The position numbers were made by a program, and so were the translations under genes. From Lysobacteraceae bacterium (GTDB lineage Bacteria > Pseudomonadota > Gammaproteobacteria > Nevskiales > Nevskiaceae), in contig PNMW01000056.1 of assembly GCA_013823855.1 (NCBI GenBank), forward strand, positions 24,853-88,852: a stretch of DNA of 64,000 bases. Direction: 5' to 3'. The notes beneath the pieces are model-generated. The model was not told the origin of the DNA, ran no database searches, and saw only the letters and a list, made by a program, of their open reading frames with translations. Shown here one piece after another: positions 18,173 to 25,595 of the stretch (positions within the stretch are counted from its first letter, which is position 1; the number at the start of each line of letters is the position of its first letter).

Positions 18173-19072
18173 ATGGCACAGACCCGAACCTCGCTGGATC
18201 AATGGGCCGTGCTGGCTGCGGTGATCGATCACGGCGGCTACGCCCAGGCCGCCGCTGTGCTCAACAAGAGCCAGCCGGCGATCAGTTACGCGCTGGCCCG
18301 GCTGCAGGAAGCGCTCGACGTGCCGCTGCTGGTCGTCGAGGGCCGCCGGGCAGTGCTGACCGAGCACGGCCGGGTGCTGCTGCAGCGTGCCCGGCCGCTG
18401 CTGCGCGATCTCGAAACCCTCGAACTGCTGGCGCGCAAGCTCAAGCAGGGCTGGGAGCCGGAGCTGCGGCTGGTGGTCGATGTCGCGTTCCCGCGCCGCC
18501 TGCTGCTGGCGATCGTCGCCGAGCTGCAGCAGCTGTGCCCGAGCACGCAGATCCAGGTGTCCGACGCGGTGCTGTCCGGCGCCGAGGAAGCGATCGAGGA
18601 CGGCAACGCCGACGTGGTGGTCACCACCCGGGTGCCGCAGGGTTTTCTCGGCAGCTTCCTGATGGACATCCGCTTCGTCGCCATCGCCAGCCCGAAGCAT
18701 CCGCTGTTCGAGGTCGAGGTGCCGCTGGCCGTCGAGCACCTGGCCCGCCACGTTCAGTCGGTGGTGCGGGATTCCGGCCGCCGGCATCCGCGCAACGAAG
18801 GCTGGCTGGGCGCTGATCGCCGCTGCACGGTCAGCAGCATCGAAGCCTCGCTGGCGATGGTGAAGGCCGGGCTGGGCTATGCCTGGCTGCCCGAACATCT
18901 GATCGCATCATCGCTGGCCGATGGCACGGTGCGGCCGCTGCCACTGGCGGTGGGCGGCCGGCGCAACATGGAGCTGTATCTGGTGCAGGTCCGCCCGGAA
19001 CTGGCCGGCCCGGCGGCACGCCTGGCGGTGGAATGCTTCGAGCGCCACGTGCCGGTGGTGCGCAACGCCTGA
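18173..19072 (+). CDS. LysR-family transcriptional regulator
   Basis: A 299-residue LysR regulator. The winged HTH is residues about 8-65: LDQWAVLAAVIDHGGYAQAA, then LNKSQPAISYALARLQEAL. The remainder is the periplasmic-binding-like effector domain (LRLVVDVAFPRRLLLAIVAE). It is divergent from the pirin gene and is the obvious candidate regulator of the eight minus-strand genes from 18.1 back to 10.7 kb. The inducer is unknown. Confidence 0.93.
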   Translation: MAQTRTSLDQWAVLAAVIDHGGYAQAAAVLNKSQPAISYALARLQEALDVPLLVVEGRRAVLTEHGRVLLQRARPLLRDLETLELLARKLKQGWEPELRLVVDVAFPRRLLLAIVAELQQLCPSTQIQVSDAVLSGAEEAIEDGNADVVVTTRVPQGFLGSFLMDIRFVAIASPKHPLFEVEVPLAVEHLARHVQSVVRDSGRRHPRNEGWLGADRRCTVSSIEASLAMVKAGLGYAWLPEHLIASSLADGTVRPLPLAVGGRRNMELYLVQVRPELAGPAARLAVECFERHVPVVRNA

Positions 19073-19115
19073 GCCGGGGCCTGAGCCCAGGGGGCCCGAG
19101 TCAGCGGGATGCCGC

Positions 19116-19937
19116 TCAGTGCCCTGCGGCCAGCGACCGCAGATACGGCTCGATATCGGTGGCAATCGCGTCGATCCGGCGCAGCCGCTCGAAGTGGGCA
19201 AAGGCCTGCGGAAATTCGGCCCGGCTGGCTTCCCCGAGCATCGGCCGCAGGTTCGAGCGCAGCAGCAGATCACCATGCAGCTGCTCGTTGTGGAGCAGCG
19301 CCAGCTCGGCGACGAAGCCGATATCGGCCAAGGTCAAGCGATCGCCGACCAGGAACCCGTCCCGCCCGCGCAGTGCCTGCTCGATGCCGCCCATGTAGCT
19401 GGCGAAGGCCTGCACGGTGCTGCCGTGGATATCGGCGCTGACCGATCCCGCGCGCAGCGCCAGCACGTAGATCTGGGTGTCACGGGCAAACAGCAGGCTG
19501 GCGTCGAGGAAGCTGTCGATCCGCGACGCGCTGAAGGCGTCGTCGCCATAGAGCCTGGCCTGATCGTGGCCGAGCCGGGCCACCGCCCGCATGATACTGT
19601 TCGACTCGAAAATGCCGACCTTGCCGTCCAGGCTGAAGGCGGCCGGAACGGTGCCGAACGGATGCGCTTCGAGAAACGCCGCGGTCTTGTACAGCGTGCT
19701 GGAGAAGCCCTTGCGCGCGCTGCGGGCGAGATGCTCCAGCGATCCACGTTCGCCTTCCGGCAGCGGGCGGGCATCGAAGTCCCAGAGCCAGTCCGCCAGC
19801 TCGGCCGGCGAGGCACCGCGCAGCTCGACGGTGACGCCGCAGAGCCGGGCCGCGATCGTCGCTTTCGAAAGGCGCGGGTTCGGAAGATAGGAAAAGATCC
19901 GCAGGCCGCGCGGTTCGCCGTCCGGGTTGGACGTCAT
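19116..19937 (-). CDS. Glutathione S-transferase family protein
   Basis: A 273-residue protein. The N-terminal thioredoxin-like half contains FSYLPNPRLSKATIAARLCG, FGTVPAAFSLDGKVGIFESN (the cis-Pro and ESxS glutathione-binding loop) and IMRAVARLG. The C-terminal helical half has FLVGDRLTLADIGFVAEL, the conserved GST helix with its capping Asp. It resembles the GST domain of eEF1B-gamma-like proteins. The start overlaps the flavodoxin gene by ATGA, so the two share a transcript. Confidence 0.85.
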   Translation of the reverse strand: MTSNPDGEPRGLRIFSYLPNPRLSKATIAARLCGVTVELRGASPAELADWLWDFDARPLPEGERGSLEHLARSARKGFSSTLYKTAAFLEAHPFGTVPAAFSLDGKVGIFESNSIMRAVARLGHDQARLYGDDAFSASRIDSFLDASLLFARDTQIYVLALRAGSVSADIHGSTVQAFASYMGGIEQALRGRDGFLVGDRLTLADIGFVAELALLHNEQLHGDLLLRSNLRPMLGEASRAEFPQAFAHFERLRRIDAIATDIEPYLRSLAAGH

Positions 19938-20497
19938 GGGCCGGCGAAGCGCCTTGCGGTGCTGGCCACGCGCTGGCCGAGCAGGCGGGCGGTCTGCAGA
20001 TCGCTCGCCGGCGGCGCGATATCCGGCCCCTGATCGAAGTTGGCCTGCGCCATCGCGCCGATCCAGCTGCCGAGCCGGTTGATGTCGCCGACCGAACCGG
20101 TGCTGACATTGTTGCCGGGCATCAGGCCGGTGCTGACCCAGAGCATGCCGTGCTGCGCGGCGAAGATCGCCAGCGAGACCAGGGTGTTGAGCTTGTCGCC
20201 ACTCTGGCTGGACGAGGTGGTGAAACCGGCGGCGAGCTTGTCGGCCCATTCCTGCTTCATCCAGCGCGACGAGCTTGCCTCCATGAACGTCTTGAACACC
20301 GCCGACGGCCCGCCCATGTAGGTCGGGCAGCCGAAGATCATGCCGGCGCTGGCCTGCAGCGCGTCCCACGGAATGTCCCGGGCGACATCGACGATCAGCG
20401 CCTTCGCGTGGCCCGATTGCTCGACACCCTCGGCCACCGCATGGGCCTGGCGGGCGGTGTGGCCGTAACCGCTGTGGAACACGACGGCAATCTGCAT
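19934..20497 (-). CDS. Flavodoxin/NAD(P)H-quinone-reductase-like flavoprotein
   Basis: A 187-residue FMN-binding fold. The phosphate-binding loop is AVVFHSGYGHTARQAHAVAE, followed by GMIFGCPTYMGGPSAVFKTF and GFTTSSSQSGDK, as in WrbA/flavodoxin-like quinone reductases. It likely carries out two-electron reduction of quinones or similar electrophiles. It is divergent from a TetR gene and upstream of a GST gene, which together suggest a detoxification pair. Confidence 0.85.
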   Translation of the reverse strand: MQIAVVFHSGYGHTARQAHAVAEGVEQSGHAKALIVDVARDIPWDALQASAGMIFGCPTYMGGPSAVFKTFMEASSSRWMKQEWADKLAAGFTTSSSQSGDKLNTLVSLAIFAAQHGMLWVSTGLMPGNNVSTGSVGDINRLGSWIGAMAQANFDQGPDIAPPASDLQTARLLGQRVASTARRFAGP

Positions 20498-20541
20498 GAC
20501 AAGCGCCTCCGGGTGCGTCTGGCATCCGTGGTACTAAAGCC

Positions 20542-20576
20542 TACCAATCGGTATGGAAACCCTATACCGCATGGTA
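20542..20576. promoter_or_regulatory. TetR operator between flavodoxin and TetR genes
   Basis: TACCAATCGGTATGG and CCTATACCGCATGGTA are near-complementary arms around a short A-rich centre; the core ATACC/GGTAT elements are exact. The site lies in the 124-bp gap between the divergent genes and overlaps the probable promoters of both. Confidence 0.65.
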
Positions 20577-20621
20577 TATTTTGGTCAACCGAAATGGATG
20601 TGGCGTGGAAAACCGGCAGGC

Positions 20622-21221
20622 ATGGCCAGAAAGATCGAACGGGAAGAGGCACTGGATCGCGCGCTGACCCTGTTCTGGGACCACGGCTACCGCGGCACCT
20701 CGATGGAGATGCTCACCACCACGCTCGGGGTCGAGAAGCCCAGCGTCTACGCCAGCTTCGGCAGCAAGCAGCAGCTGTATCTCGAAGCGCTCGACCAGTA
20801 CCGGCAACTGGTGATCGACACCGTGCAGGCCTCGCTGAACGACGCGCCCAGTGCCCGCGCCGGGCTGGATCGCACCGTTCGCAGGATGATGGCGCGCGGC
20901 GGGCGCAGCGAGCGCAAGGGCTGCTTCGCGACCAACTCGGCGCTCGAACGCGCCGACAACGATCCCGAGGTGCAGGCCATCATCCGCGAAACCTTCGCGC
21001 AGCTGACCACGGTGTTCCGCAAGGCAGTGCAGCGGGGGCAGGCCGAGGGTTCGGTGCGTGGTGATCGCAGCGCCGAGCTGCTGGCGCATTACCTCGTCAA
21101 CGGCATCGAAGGCGCGCGCATCCTCGAACGGACCAAGGCCTCGAACCGGGTGATGGGCGAGGCTGCCGTACTGACCCTGAGCATTCTCGATCCGCCGGCT
21201 GCCGCGCGGCCGCAGCCCTGA
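20622..21221 (+). CDS. TetR-family transcriptional regulator
   Basis: A 199-residue TetR repressor. The HTH is in residues 5-50 (ALTLFWDHGYRGTSMEMLTT, then GVEKPSVYASFGSKQQLY). The effector domain carries RSERKGCFATNSALE, with a single Cys in a position common in repressors that answer to electrophiles or small toxicants. The ATG at 20622 is preferred over 20553, whose extra residues overlap the operator. It probably represses itself and the divergent flavodoxin/GST pair. Confidence 0.88.
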   Translation: MARKIEREEALDRALTLFWDHGYRGTSMEMLTTTLGVEKPSVYASFGSKQQLYLEALDQYRQLVIDTVQASLNDAPSARAGLDRTVRRMMARGGRSERKGCFATNSALERADNDPEVQAIIRETFAQLTTVFRKAVQRGQAEGSVRGDRSAELLAHYLVNGIEGARILERTKASNRVMGEAAVLTLSILDPPAAARPQP

Positions 21222-21248
21222 ACCCGTGACCCGGACAAGGAGATTCGC

Positions 21249-21950
21249 ATGAGCAGACCCGTGGCCCTGATCACCGGTGTCGGCCCCGGCACCGGTGCGG
21301 CGATCAGCCGGCGCTTCGCCCGGGGCGGCTATCAGGTGGCGATGCTGGCGCGCGACGAGGCGCGACTGAAAGCGCTGGAAGACGAGATCGAAGGCAGCCG
21401 CGCCTTCGTCTGCGACGTCACCGATGTCGCGCAGATCGACGCCACGCTGGCGGCGGTGCGGCAGACCCTCGGCGAGCCTTCGGTGTTCGTCCACAACGCC
21501 GTCGGCGGCACCTTCGGCAATTTCCTCGACATCGATCCGGCCGCGCTGGAACGCAACTTCCGGATCAACACCATGGCGCTGCTGCACTTCGCGCGCCGGC
21601 TGGCGCCACCGATGGTCGAAGCCGGGCAGGGCGTGATCATCGCCACCGGCAATACCTCGGCGTTTCGCGGCAAGGCCAACTTCGCCGGCTTTGCGCCGAG
21701 CAAGGCGGCGCAGCGGGTGCTGGCCGAGGCGATTGCCCGCGAAGTGGGGCCGAAGGGCGTGCACGTCGCCTATCTGACCATCGACGCGGTGATCGATCTC
21801 GAATGGACCCGCAAGGCCTTTCCCGGCCGTCCGGACGATTTCTTCATCAAGCCGGCCGCGATCGCCGACGAGACCTGGCATCTGGCCCATCAGCATCGGT
21901 CATCGTGGACCTTCGCCGCCGAGATCCGGCCGTACTGCGAAACCTGGTGA
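21249..21950 (+). CDS. SDR-family protein with Phe in place of the catalytic Tyr
   Basis: A 233-residue short-chain dehydrogenase fold. The cofactor site is ALITGVGPGTGAAISRRFAR, then CDVTDV and VHNAVGGTFG (NNAG variant). Where YxxxK is expected the sequence reads FAPSK, so residue 148 is Phe and only Lys152 remains. The motif strand is IIATGNTSAFRG. Such proteins may bind NAD(P) without ordinary oxidoreduction or use another residue. It follows the TetR gene by 27 bp and may be co-transcribed. Confidence 0.8.
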   Translation: MSRPVALITGVGPGTGAAISRRFARGGYQVAMLARDEARLKALEDEIEGSRAFVCDVTDVAQIDATLAAVRQTLGEPSVFVHNAVGGTFGNFLDIDPAALERNFRINTMALLHFARRLAPPMVEAGQGVIIATGNTSAFRGKANFAGFAPSKAAQRVLAEAIAREVGPKGVHVAYLTIDAVIDLEWTRKAFPGRPDDFFIKPAAIADETWHLAHQHRSSWTFAAEIRPYCETW

Positions 21951-21972
21951 GCGTGCCGGAGATGCCGGCCGG

Positions 21973-22485
21973 CTAGCGGTCGGTGGCCGGCAACAGCGCC
22001 CAGGCTTCGGCCGTGGTCGGCGGCAGTACGAGGTCCAGCGCCAGCGCCGGCAGCAGCAGGCGATCGTCGTGGACATGGCCGGCGATCAGCCGGGCCGGGT
22101 CATCGATCAGGCGGCGATGACGGCGCCGGTGATCACGAAAGCGATCGCGGCTGACGACGATGCCATTGCGGGCGGTGGCCTGGCGCAGCAGCACCCGGTC
22201 GGCCGGAATGCCGGACGGCACCTCGAAGGCGAGCGCGTCGCGCTCGATCAGCAGCCGGTAATGCCGGGCATCGTTGCGGAGCTGGTGGCGGGCGCTGGCA
22301 TCGAAGCACAGCCGTGCCTCATGGCCGGTCGCCAGCAGTCCGGCCAGCACGGTGATCGGCAGCCGCAGCGAAGCGGGCTGGCCGCACCAGTAGGCAACGT
22401 TGAGCCCGTCGATGAACAGCGGTCGCGATCCGTCATCGGGCGGCTGCACCGACGCTTCCGGGGCTGCGAAAACCGGTGCGGACAT
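21973..22485 (-). CDS. NYN (Zc3h12a-like) ribonuclease-domain protein
   Basis: A 170-residue protein matching the Zc3h12a/NYN nuclease fold of the PIN superfamily. Acidic and polar active-site positions are visible: Asp26 and Asn29 in PLFIDGLNVAYW, Asp62 in RLCFDASA, Asp96 in GIPADRVLLRQA, and Asp114/Asp118 in IVVSRDRFRDH. These are the metal-binding residues used to cut RNA in the family. Its ATG shares one base with the stop of the tail-sheath gene (TGATG), so translation is probably coupled. No partner antitoxin is visible. The RNase assignment is by motif only. Confidence 0.72.
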   Translation of the reverse strand: MSAPVFAAPEASVQPPDDGSRPLFIDGLNVAYWCGQPASLRLPITVLAGLLATGHEARLCFDASARHQLRNDARHYRLLIERDALAFEVPSGIPADRVLLRQATARNGIVVSRDRFRDHRRRHRRLIDDPARLIAGHVHDDRLLLPALALDLVLPPTTAEAWALLPATDR

Positions 22486-24344
22486 CAAGCCGCGACGTCC
22501 GCTGTCTGCCGGCCGATGCGGAACACCACGAACTCGGCCGGCCGGCTGGTGGCGATGCCGATCAGGCAGTCCAGGCGGCCGTTGTCGAGATCGTTCCGGG
22601 TCATCGTCGATCGGTCGCAGCGGACGAAAAAGGCTTCTTCGGGCTTGCTGCCGAGCAGGGCGCCGTCGCGCCAGAGGCTCAGCAGGAAATCCTCGATGCT
22701 GCTGCGGACATTCGCCCACAGGCGCTCGCCATTGAGTTCGAACGCCACCCATCGCGTGGCCTTGTCGATCGAGTGTTCGATGAAGCTGAACAGGCGCCGT
22801 TGCGAAACGTATTTCCACTCCGGGTCCGAGCTGATCGTCCGCGCACCCCAGACGCGGTGACCGCGGCCCTCGAAGTAGCGCAGGCAATTGATGCCCTCGA
22901 CATTCAGCACGTCCTGCTGGGCCTTGTTGATGTTGAACTCGAAGCGGGTCAGGCCGCGCACCAGCTCGTTGGCCGGCGTCTTGTGTACCCCGCGTTCGAC
23001 ATCGCTGCGGGCATAGATGCCGGCGATGAAACCGGAAGGCGGCAGCAGCAGCTTGCCGGCGGGCTGGCCGGCAACGGCGGGTGCGTCGGGATCGGCGATC
23101 TCGATCCACGGGTAGTAAAGCGCGGCGTGCCTGCTGTCGAAGCGGCTGCGGAAGCTGCGCACGGCGGACAGCGAACTGCCCTGCGCGGGGTCGACCACGG
23201 CGATCCGGTAACGGTATTTCTCGGCATGCGCGATCAGCCGCCCGGCAACGGCCTGAACCCCTTCTGCGGTGGACATGGCGCCCCCGTCGGGCACCGCGAC
23301 GATGGCGATGTCGTCGACAGCGCCCAGCGCTTCGAGGCCGGTTGCCGGGCGCGCGCCGTCGGCCGGATCGGCAGCGGTGCCGGCGAAGTCATCGGCGTCG
23401 GGCAACTCGCCGTCGATGCCACCGGCAAGCGGCTTGTCCGCCGCCTGCAGGCCGATCGCCAGCGCCGCGGCTGCGAAACGGTGACTGCCGGGCGCCCATT
23501 CGAGGCAGACCCGGGCCTCGGCATCGTCGGGCCGGTTCGCGTTCAGCACGGTGCCGATGAAGCGGCGCTGGTCGGGATGGCTGACGAGCGGCCCGTAGCG
23601 ATCGACGCGGCCATCGGTGCCGGACACCGTCACCCGCAGTTCGACCAGCCTCAGCTGCACGCCGGCAGCCAATGCCGCCGCTGCGCCGCTGCTGTCGATG
23701 AACCGCTGCCGGCCATCGTGGTCGGCTTCGACGACGCGCAACTGGCTGGCCGACAGCGGTGCGTTGTCGGCCGGCGCCGCGCCGCCCGGTGGCGTCACTT
23801 CGACCACGGCACCGGCGCCGATGCCTTGCGCCTGGATGCCCCAGGTGTGCCGCGCCAGCGGGTCATGCGCATCGCTCGGGTATGCAAATGCCAGATTGCC
23901 GCCGCGAATCGCCCGCACCTCGATCCGCAGGTTGCCGTCCGCGCCCGGCCAGCGCGCCCACCAGCGGGCCGTGCCGGTGCTGGTGGCAACGGCCCGGCTC
24001 GCGGTGCCGTCGCGAACGGTCTTGCCGGCTCCCGGCGCATAGACCCGCGACACGTGAAGCCGCCGGCCGCCGTTGTCGAAATAGGCGCGGACCGCATGGG
24101 CGAGATAGGCGCTGCGCCTGCCGCTGCCGAGCTGCAGCGGCGTGGCTCCGCCGTAGGTGCGCTCGAACTCCGGGTACGACGTGATCAGGCGCGGCGCCGG
24201 GACGTCGGGGCCATCGGGCGACCAGACCGGGCCGTAGCGGGTCAGCCCCGCGAAGCCGGCGGTGCCGGTCGGCACGCCTTCGATCGACTTGGCGCGGAAG
24301 CCGGTCTCCTCGATGTAGACGCCGGGCGCCTGGTATTCGGGCAT
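22485..24344 (-). CDS. Contractile-tail sheath protein (phage/eCIS type)
   Basis: A 619-residue sheath protein. It opens MPEYQAPGVYIEE, the standard N-terminus of eCIS and myophage sheaths, and has the conserved C-terminal domain: NKAQQDVLNVEGINCLRYFE, WKYVSQRRLFSFIEHSID, FFVRCDRSTMTRNDLDNGR and IGIATSRPAEFVVFRI. Sheath subunits polymerise around an inner tube and contract. No tube, baseplate, tape-measure or ATPase gene is seen on either side, so this is an orphan here. AGGAAGG precedes the start. It follows a 154-residue hypothetical gene by 20 nt and is coupled to an NYN gene. Confidence 0.9.
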   Translation of the reverse strand: MPEYQAPGVYIEETGFRAKSIEGVPTGTAGFAGLTRYGPVWSPDGPDVPAPRLITSYPEFERTYGGATPLQLGSGRRSAYLAHAVRAYFDNGGRRLHVSRVYAPGAGKTVRDGTASRAVATSTGTARWWARWPGADGNLRIEVRAIRGGNLAFAYPSDAHDPLARHTWGIQAQGIGAGAVVEVTPPGGAAPADNAPLSASQLRVVEADHDGRQRFIDSSGAAAALAAGVQLRLVELRVTVSGTDGRVDRYGPLVSHPDQRRFIGTVLNANRPDDAEARVCLEWAPGSHRFAAAALAIGLQAADKPLAGGIDGELPDADDFAGTAADPADGARPATGLEALGAVDDIAIVAVPDGGAMSTAEGVQAVAGRLIAHAEKYRYRIAVVDPAQGSSLSAVRSFRSRFDSRHAALYYPWIEIADPDAPAVAGQPAGKLLLPPSGFIAGIYARSDVERGVHKTPANELVRGLTRFEFNINKAQQDVLNVEGINCLRYFEGRGHRVWGARTISSDPEWKYVSQRRLFSFIEHSIDKATRWVAFELNGERLWANVRSSIEDFLLSLWRDGALLGSKPEEAFFVRCDRSTMTRNDLDNGRLDCLIGIATSRPAEFVVFRIGRQTADVAA

Positions 24345-24364
24345 GGTCCTTCCTCGGCTGCGGG

Positions 24365-24829
24365 TCAGGGCTGGCGGCGCATGGCCAGGGTAGTGCGCCG
24401 GAAATCACCGGCAGACCGGCCATGGCGTTTCCGGATGCACGGGATCCGCCCGTCGTCGACCGGATCGCGGGGGCGTGCGCGGTCGGCGATGTCGAAGTCG
24501 CCGGGCCGCATCGGGCTTTGGCGGCCGCCCTGCCCGACCACGCAGCGGCGTTCGAGCTGCATGCTGGCGAAGAAGCATTCGCCGGGATCGCCGCGAATCC
24601 CGCGCTTGCCGCGAAACCCCGTCCGGGCCCGGGCCCGGGTCTTGGTCCGGGTCCTGGAGCGGAGGTCGGACACGGTGGCGTCGAGCCTGTCCTTGATCGC
24701 GACGCGGCTGTCGAACGAGGCCACGGAAGCGGCCGCCGGATCGAGCGCGGTGAAGGCTGCGCGCAGCACCTCGCGCCGGTACGGATACTGCCCGGCCGGT
24801 GCCCGGTCTTCGGTCGTCCAGGTTCGCAT
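24365..24829 (-). CDS. Hypothetical basic protein upstream of the sheath gene
   Basis: A 154-residue protein not recognised. The ATG at 24829 has GGAGGG 7 bp upstream. Residues 1-60 look like a folded domain (REVLRAAFTALDPAAASVAS, then VAIKDRLDATVSDLRSR). A low-complexity basic stretch follows (TRTKTRARARTGFRG), encoded by repeated CGGGCC-like units. The tail is Arg-rich. It ends 20 nt before the sheath start, so the two are likely co-transcribed. The strong Shine-Dalgarno is the best evidence that the gene is real. Confidence 0.5.
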   Translation of the reverse strand: MRTWTTEDRAPAGQYPYRREVLRAAFTALDPAAASVASFDSRVAIKDRLDATVSDLRSRTRTKTRARARTGFRGKRGIRGDPGECFFASMQLERRCVVGQGGRQSPMRPGDFDIADRARPRDPVDDGRIPCIRKRHGRSAGDFRRTTLAMRRQP

Positions 24830-24857
24830 CGCGTCGCCCTCCGCCGGCCAGGTTCGA

Positions 24858-25049
24858 TCATGGGGGCCTCGGTTTCGCATGATCGTCGCCAGCCGGGCCG
24901 GCGGCAACGGGATTCCAGATCGCCCAGCGCGATCGATCAAGTCCGGGATCGCGATTCGCCGGGCGGGCAGGCCGACGGGCGATCGCACGGCCGGCAACCA
25001 CTCCGCCAACCACTCCGCCAACCACGATCAAGGCCTGCACGATGGCCAT
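24858..25049 (-). CDS. Possible small membrane protein with a glycine/valine-repeat helix
   Basis: A 63-residue frame beginning MAIVQALIVVGGVVGGVVAG, a hydrophobic, glycine-zipper-like segment that could span a membrane, followed by a basic turn and a Pro/Arg/Asp-rich tail. The VVGG repeat comes from a 12-bp tandem DNA repeat. It ends 28 bp before the hypothetical gene of the sheath operon. There is no clear Shine-Dalgarno sequence, so the call is tentative. Confidence 0.35.
   Translation of the reverse strand: MAIVQALIVVGGVVGGVVAGRAIARRPARPANRDPGLDRSRWAIWNPVAAGPAGDDHAKPRPP
24995..25025. repeat. 12-bp tandem repeat, about 2.6 copies
   Basis: CAACCACTCCGC is repeated twice exactly and then for another 7 bases. 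On the minus strand it encodes the VVGG repeats of the possible small membrane protein. Confidence 0.8.
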
Positions 25050-25112
25050 CGATTTCGCCCCGAGCCCGGGACGGAAGGCGCTTCAAGCCGTGGCGCGGCC
25101 CGCACCGGCGTG

Positions 25113-25304
25113 ATGCGCGCCGCCTTCGATGTCGCCGTCGATTTCGCGCGGCGCCTGCTCGGCATCGACAGCGACACGGTGCTGTCGCCGCGCTCCGGGC
25201 GCCTGTCTGCCGCGCGGGCTGGCAAGCTTCGGAAGGAGGCCCGCCCCGGAAAGACGAACCGCTTGATCCAGTTCACGCAAGCGGTTTCGGCGTGGCGGCT
25301 ATAG
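25113..25304 (+). CDS. Possible 63-residue protein of unknown function
   Basis: An ATG at 25113 opens a 63-codon frame whose third codon positions are strongly G/C in its first half, as in real genes of this genome. It begins MRAAFDVAVDFARRLLGIDS and ends with a basic segment and SAWRL. No ribosome-binding site is evident and no family is recognised. Competing minus-strand frames cover the same bases, so the gene may not be real. Confidence 0.25.
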   Translation: MRAAFDVAVDFARRLLGIDSDTVLSPRSGRLSAARAGKLRKEARPGKTNRLIQFTQAVSAWRL

Positions 25305-25524
25305 TGACGCAGCCGAGCTTTCTGACGAAACCCGGAGCTTGCGGTGACTCAGGGGCACGGGTGTTGCCTTCGATGATTCAGCCTTGGTGCGGCCCCCTGC
25401 ACGGAACTCCGATGAGCCCTTGTCTTTCAGCGAGTCCAGCTGCCACCCGGCGGCTGCGCCGTTACGAATCAGGCGACAAATGCGTGCAGAATCCGGCTAT
25501 GGATGGTCTAGGCGACAAGATGAC
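25305..25524. other. Gene-free stretch before the integron-like cassette
   Basis: About 220 bp of mixed composition in which G+C falls from the level of the genome toward that of the cassette. No open frame with a start signal, hairpin or promoter stands out. It is where an integrase gene or further cassettes would be expected, but none is present. Confidence 0.5.
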
Positions 25525-25582
25525 GCCTAACACCGTACGGGCTGGTTTATCCGATATTTTTTGTAGCTAATTTGCGTTGGGC
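25525..25582 (+). repeat. attC- or attI-like recombination site upstream of the cassette gene
   Basis: GCCTAAC (fits RYYYAAC) at 25525-25531 and GTTGGGC (fits GTTRRRY) at 25576-25582 can pair over 7 bp with one G-T wobble, giving a 58-bp span typical of short integron sites. The inner L-type boxes are not clearly complementary, so it may be an attI-like or degenerate attC site. The gene starts 13 bp after GTTGGGC, as in mobile gene cassettes. Confidence 0.5.
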
Positions 25583-25595
25583 CCACAAACGCCTC

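Noticed and set aside
24995..25025. Short tandem repeat as a CRISPR array
   Set aside because: Only 12-bp units in direct contact, no spacers, no cas genes.
22476..25304. Very long plus-strand open frame opposite the tail-sheath gene
   Set aside because: It is a consequence of high GC on the opposite strand. The encoded sequence has no family features and the minus strand carries the clear sheath protein.
25305..25524. Integron integrase or further cassette upstream of the HEPN gene
   Set aside because: No tyrosine-recombinase motif or open frame with a start signal was seen there.
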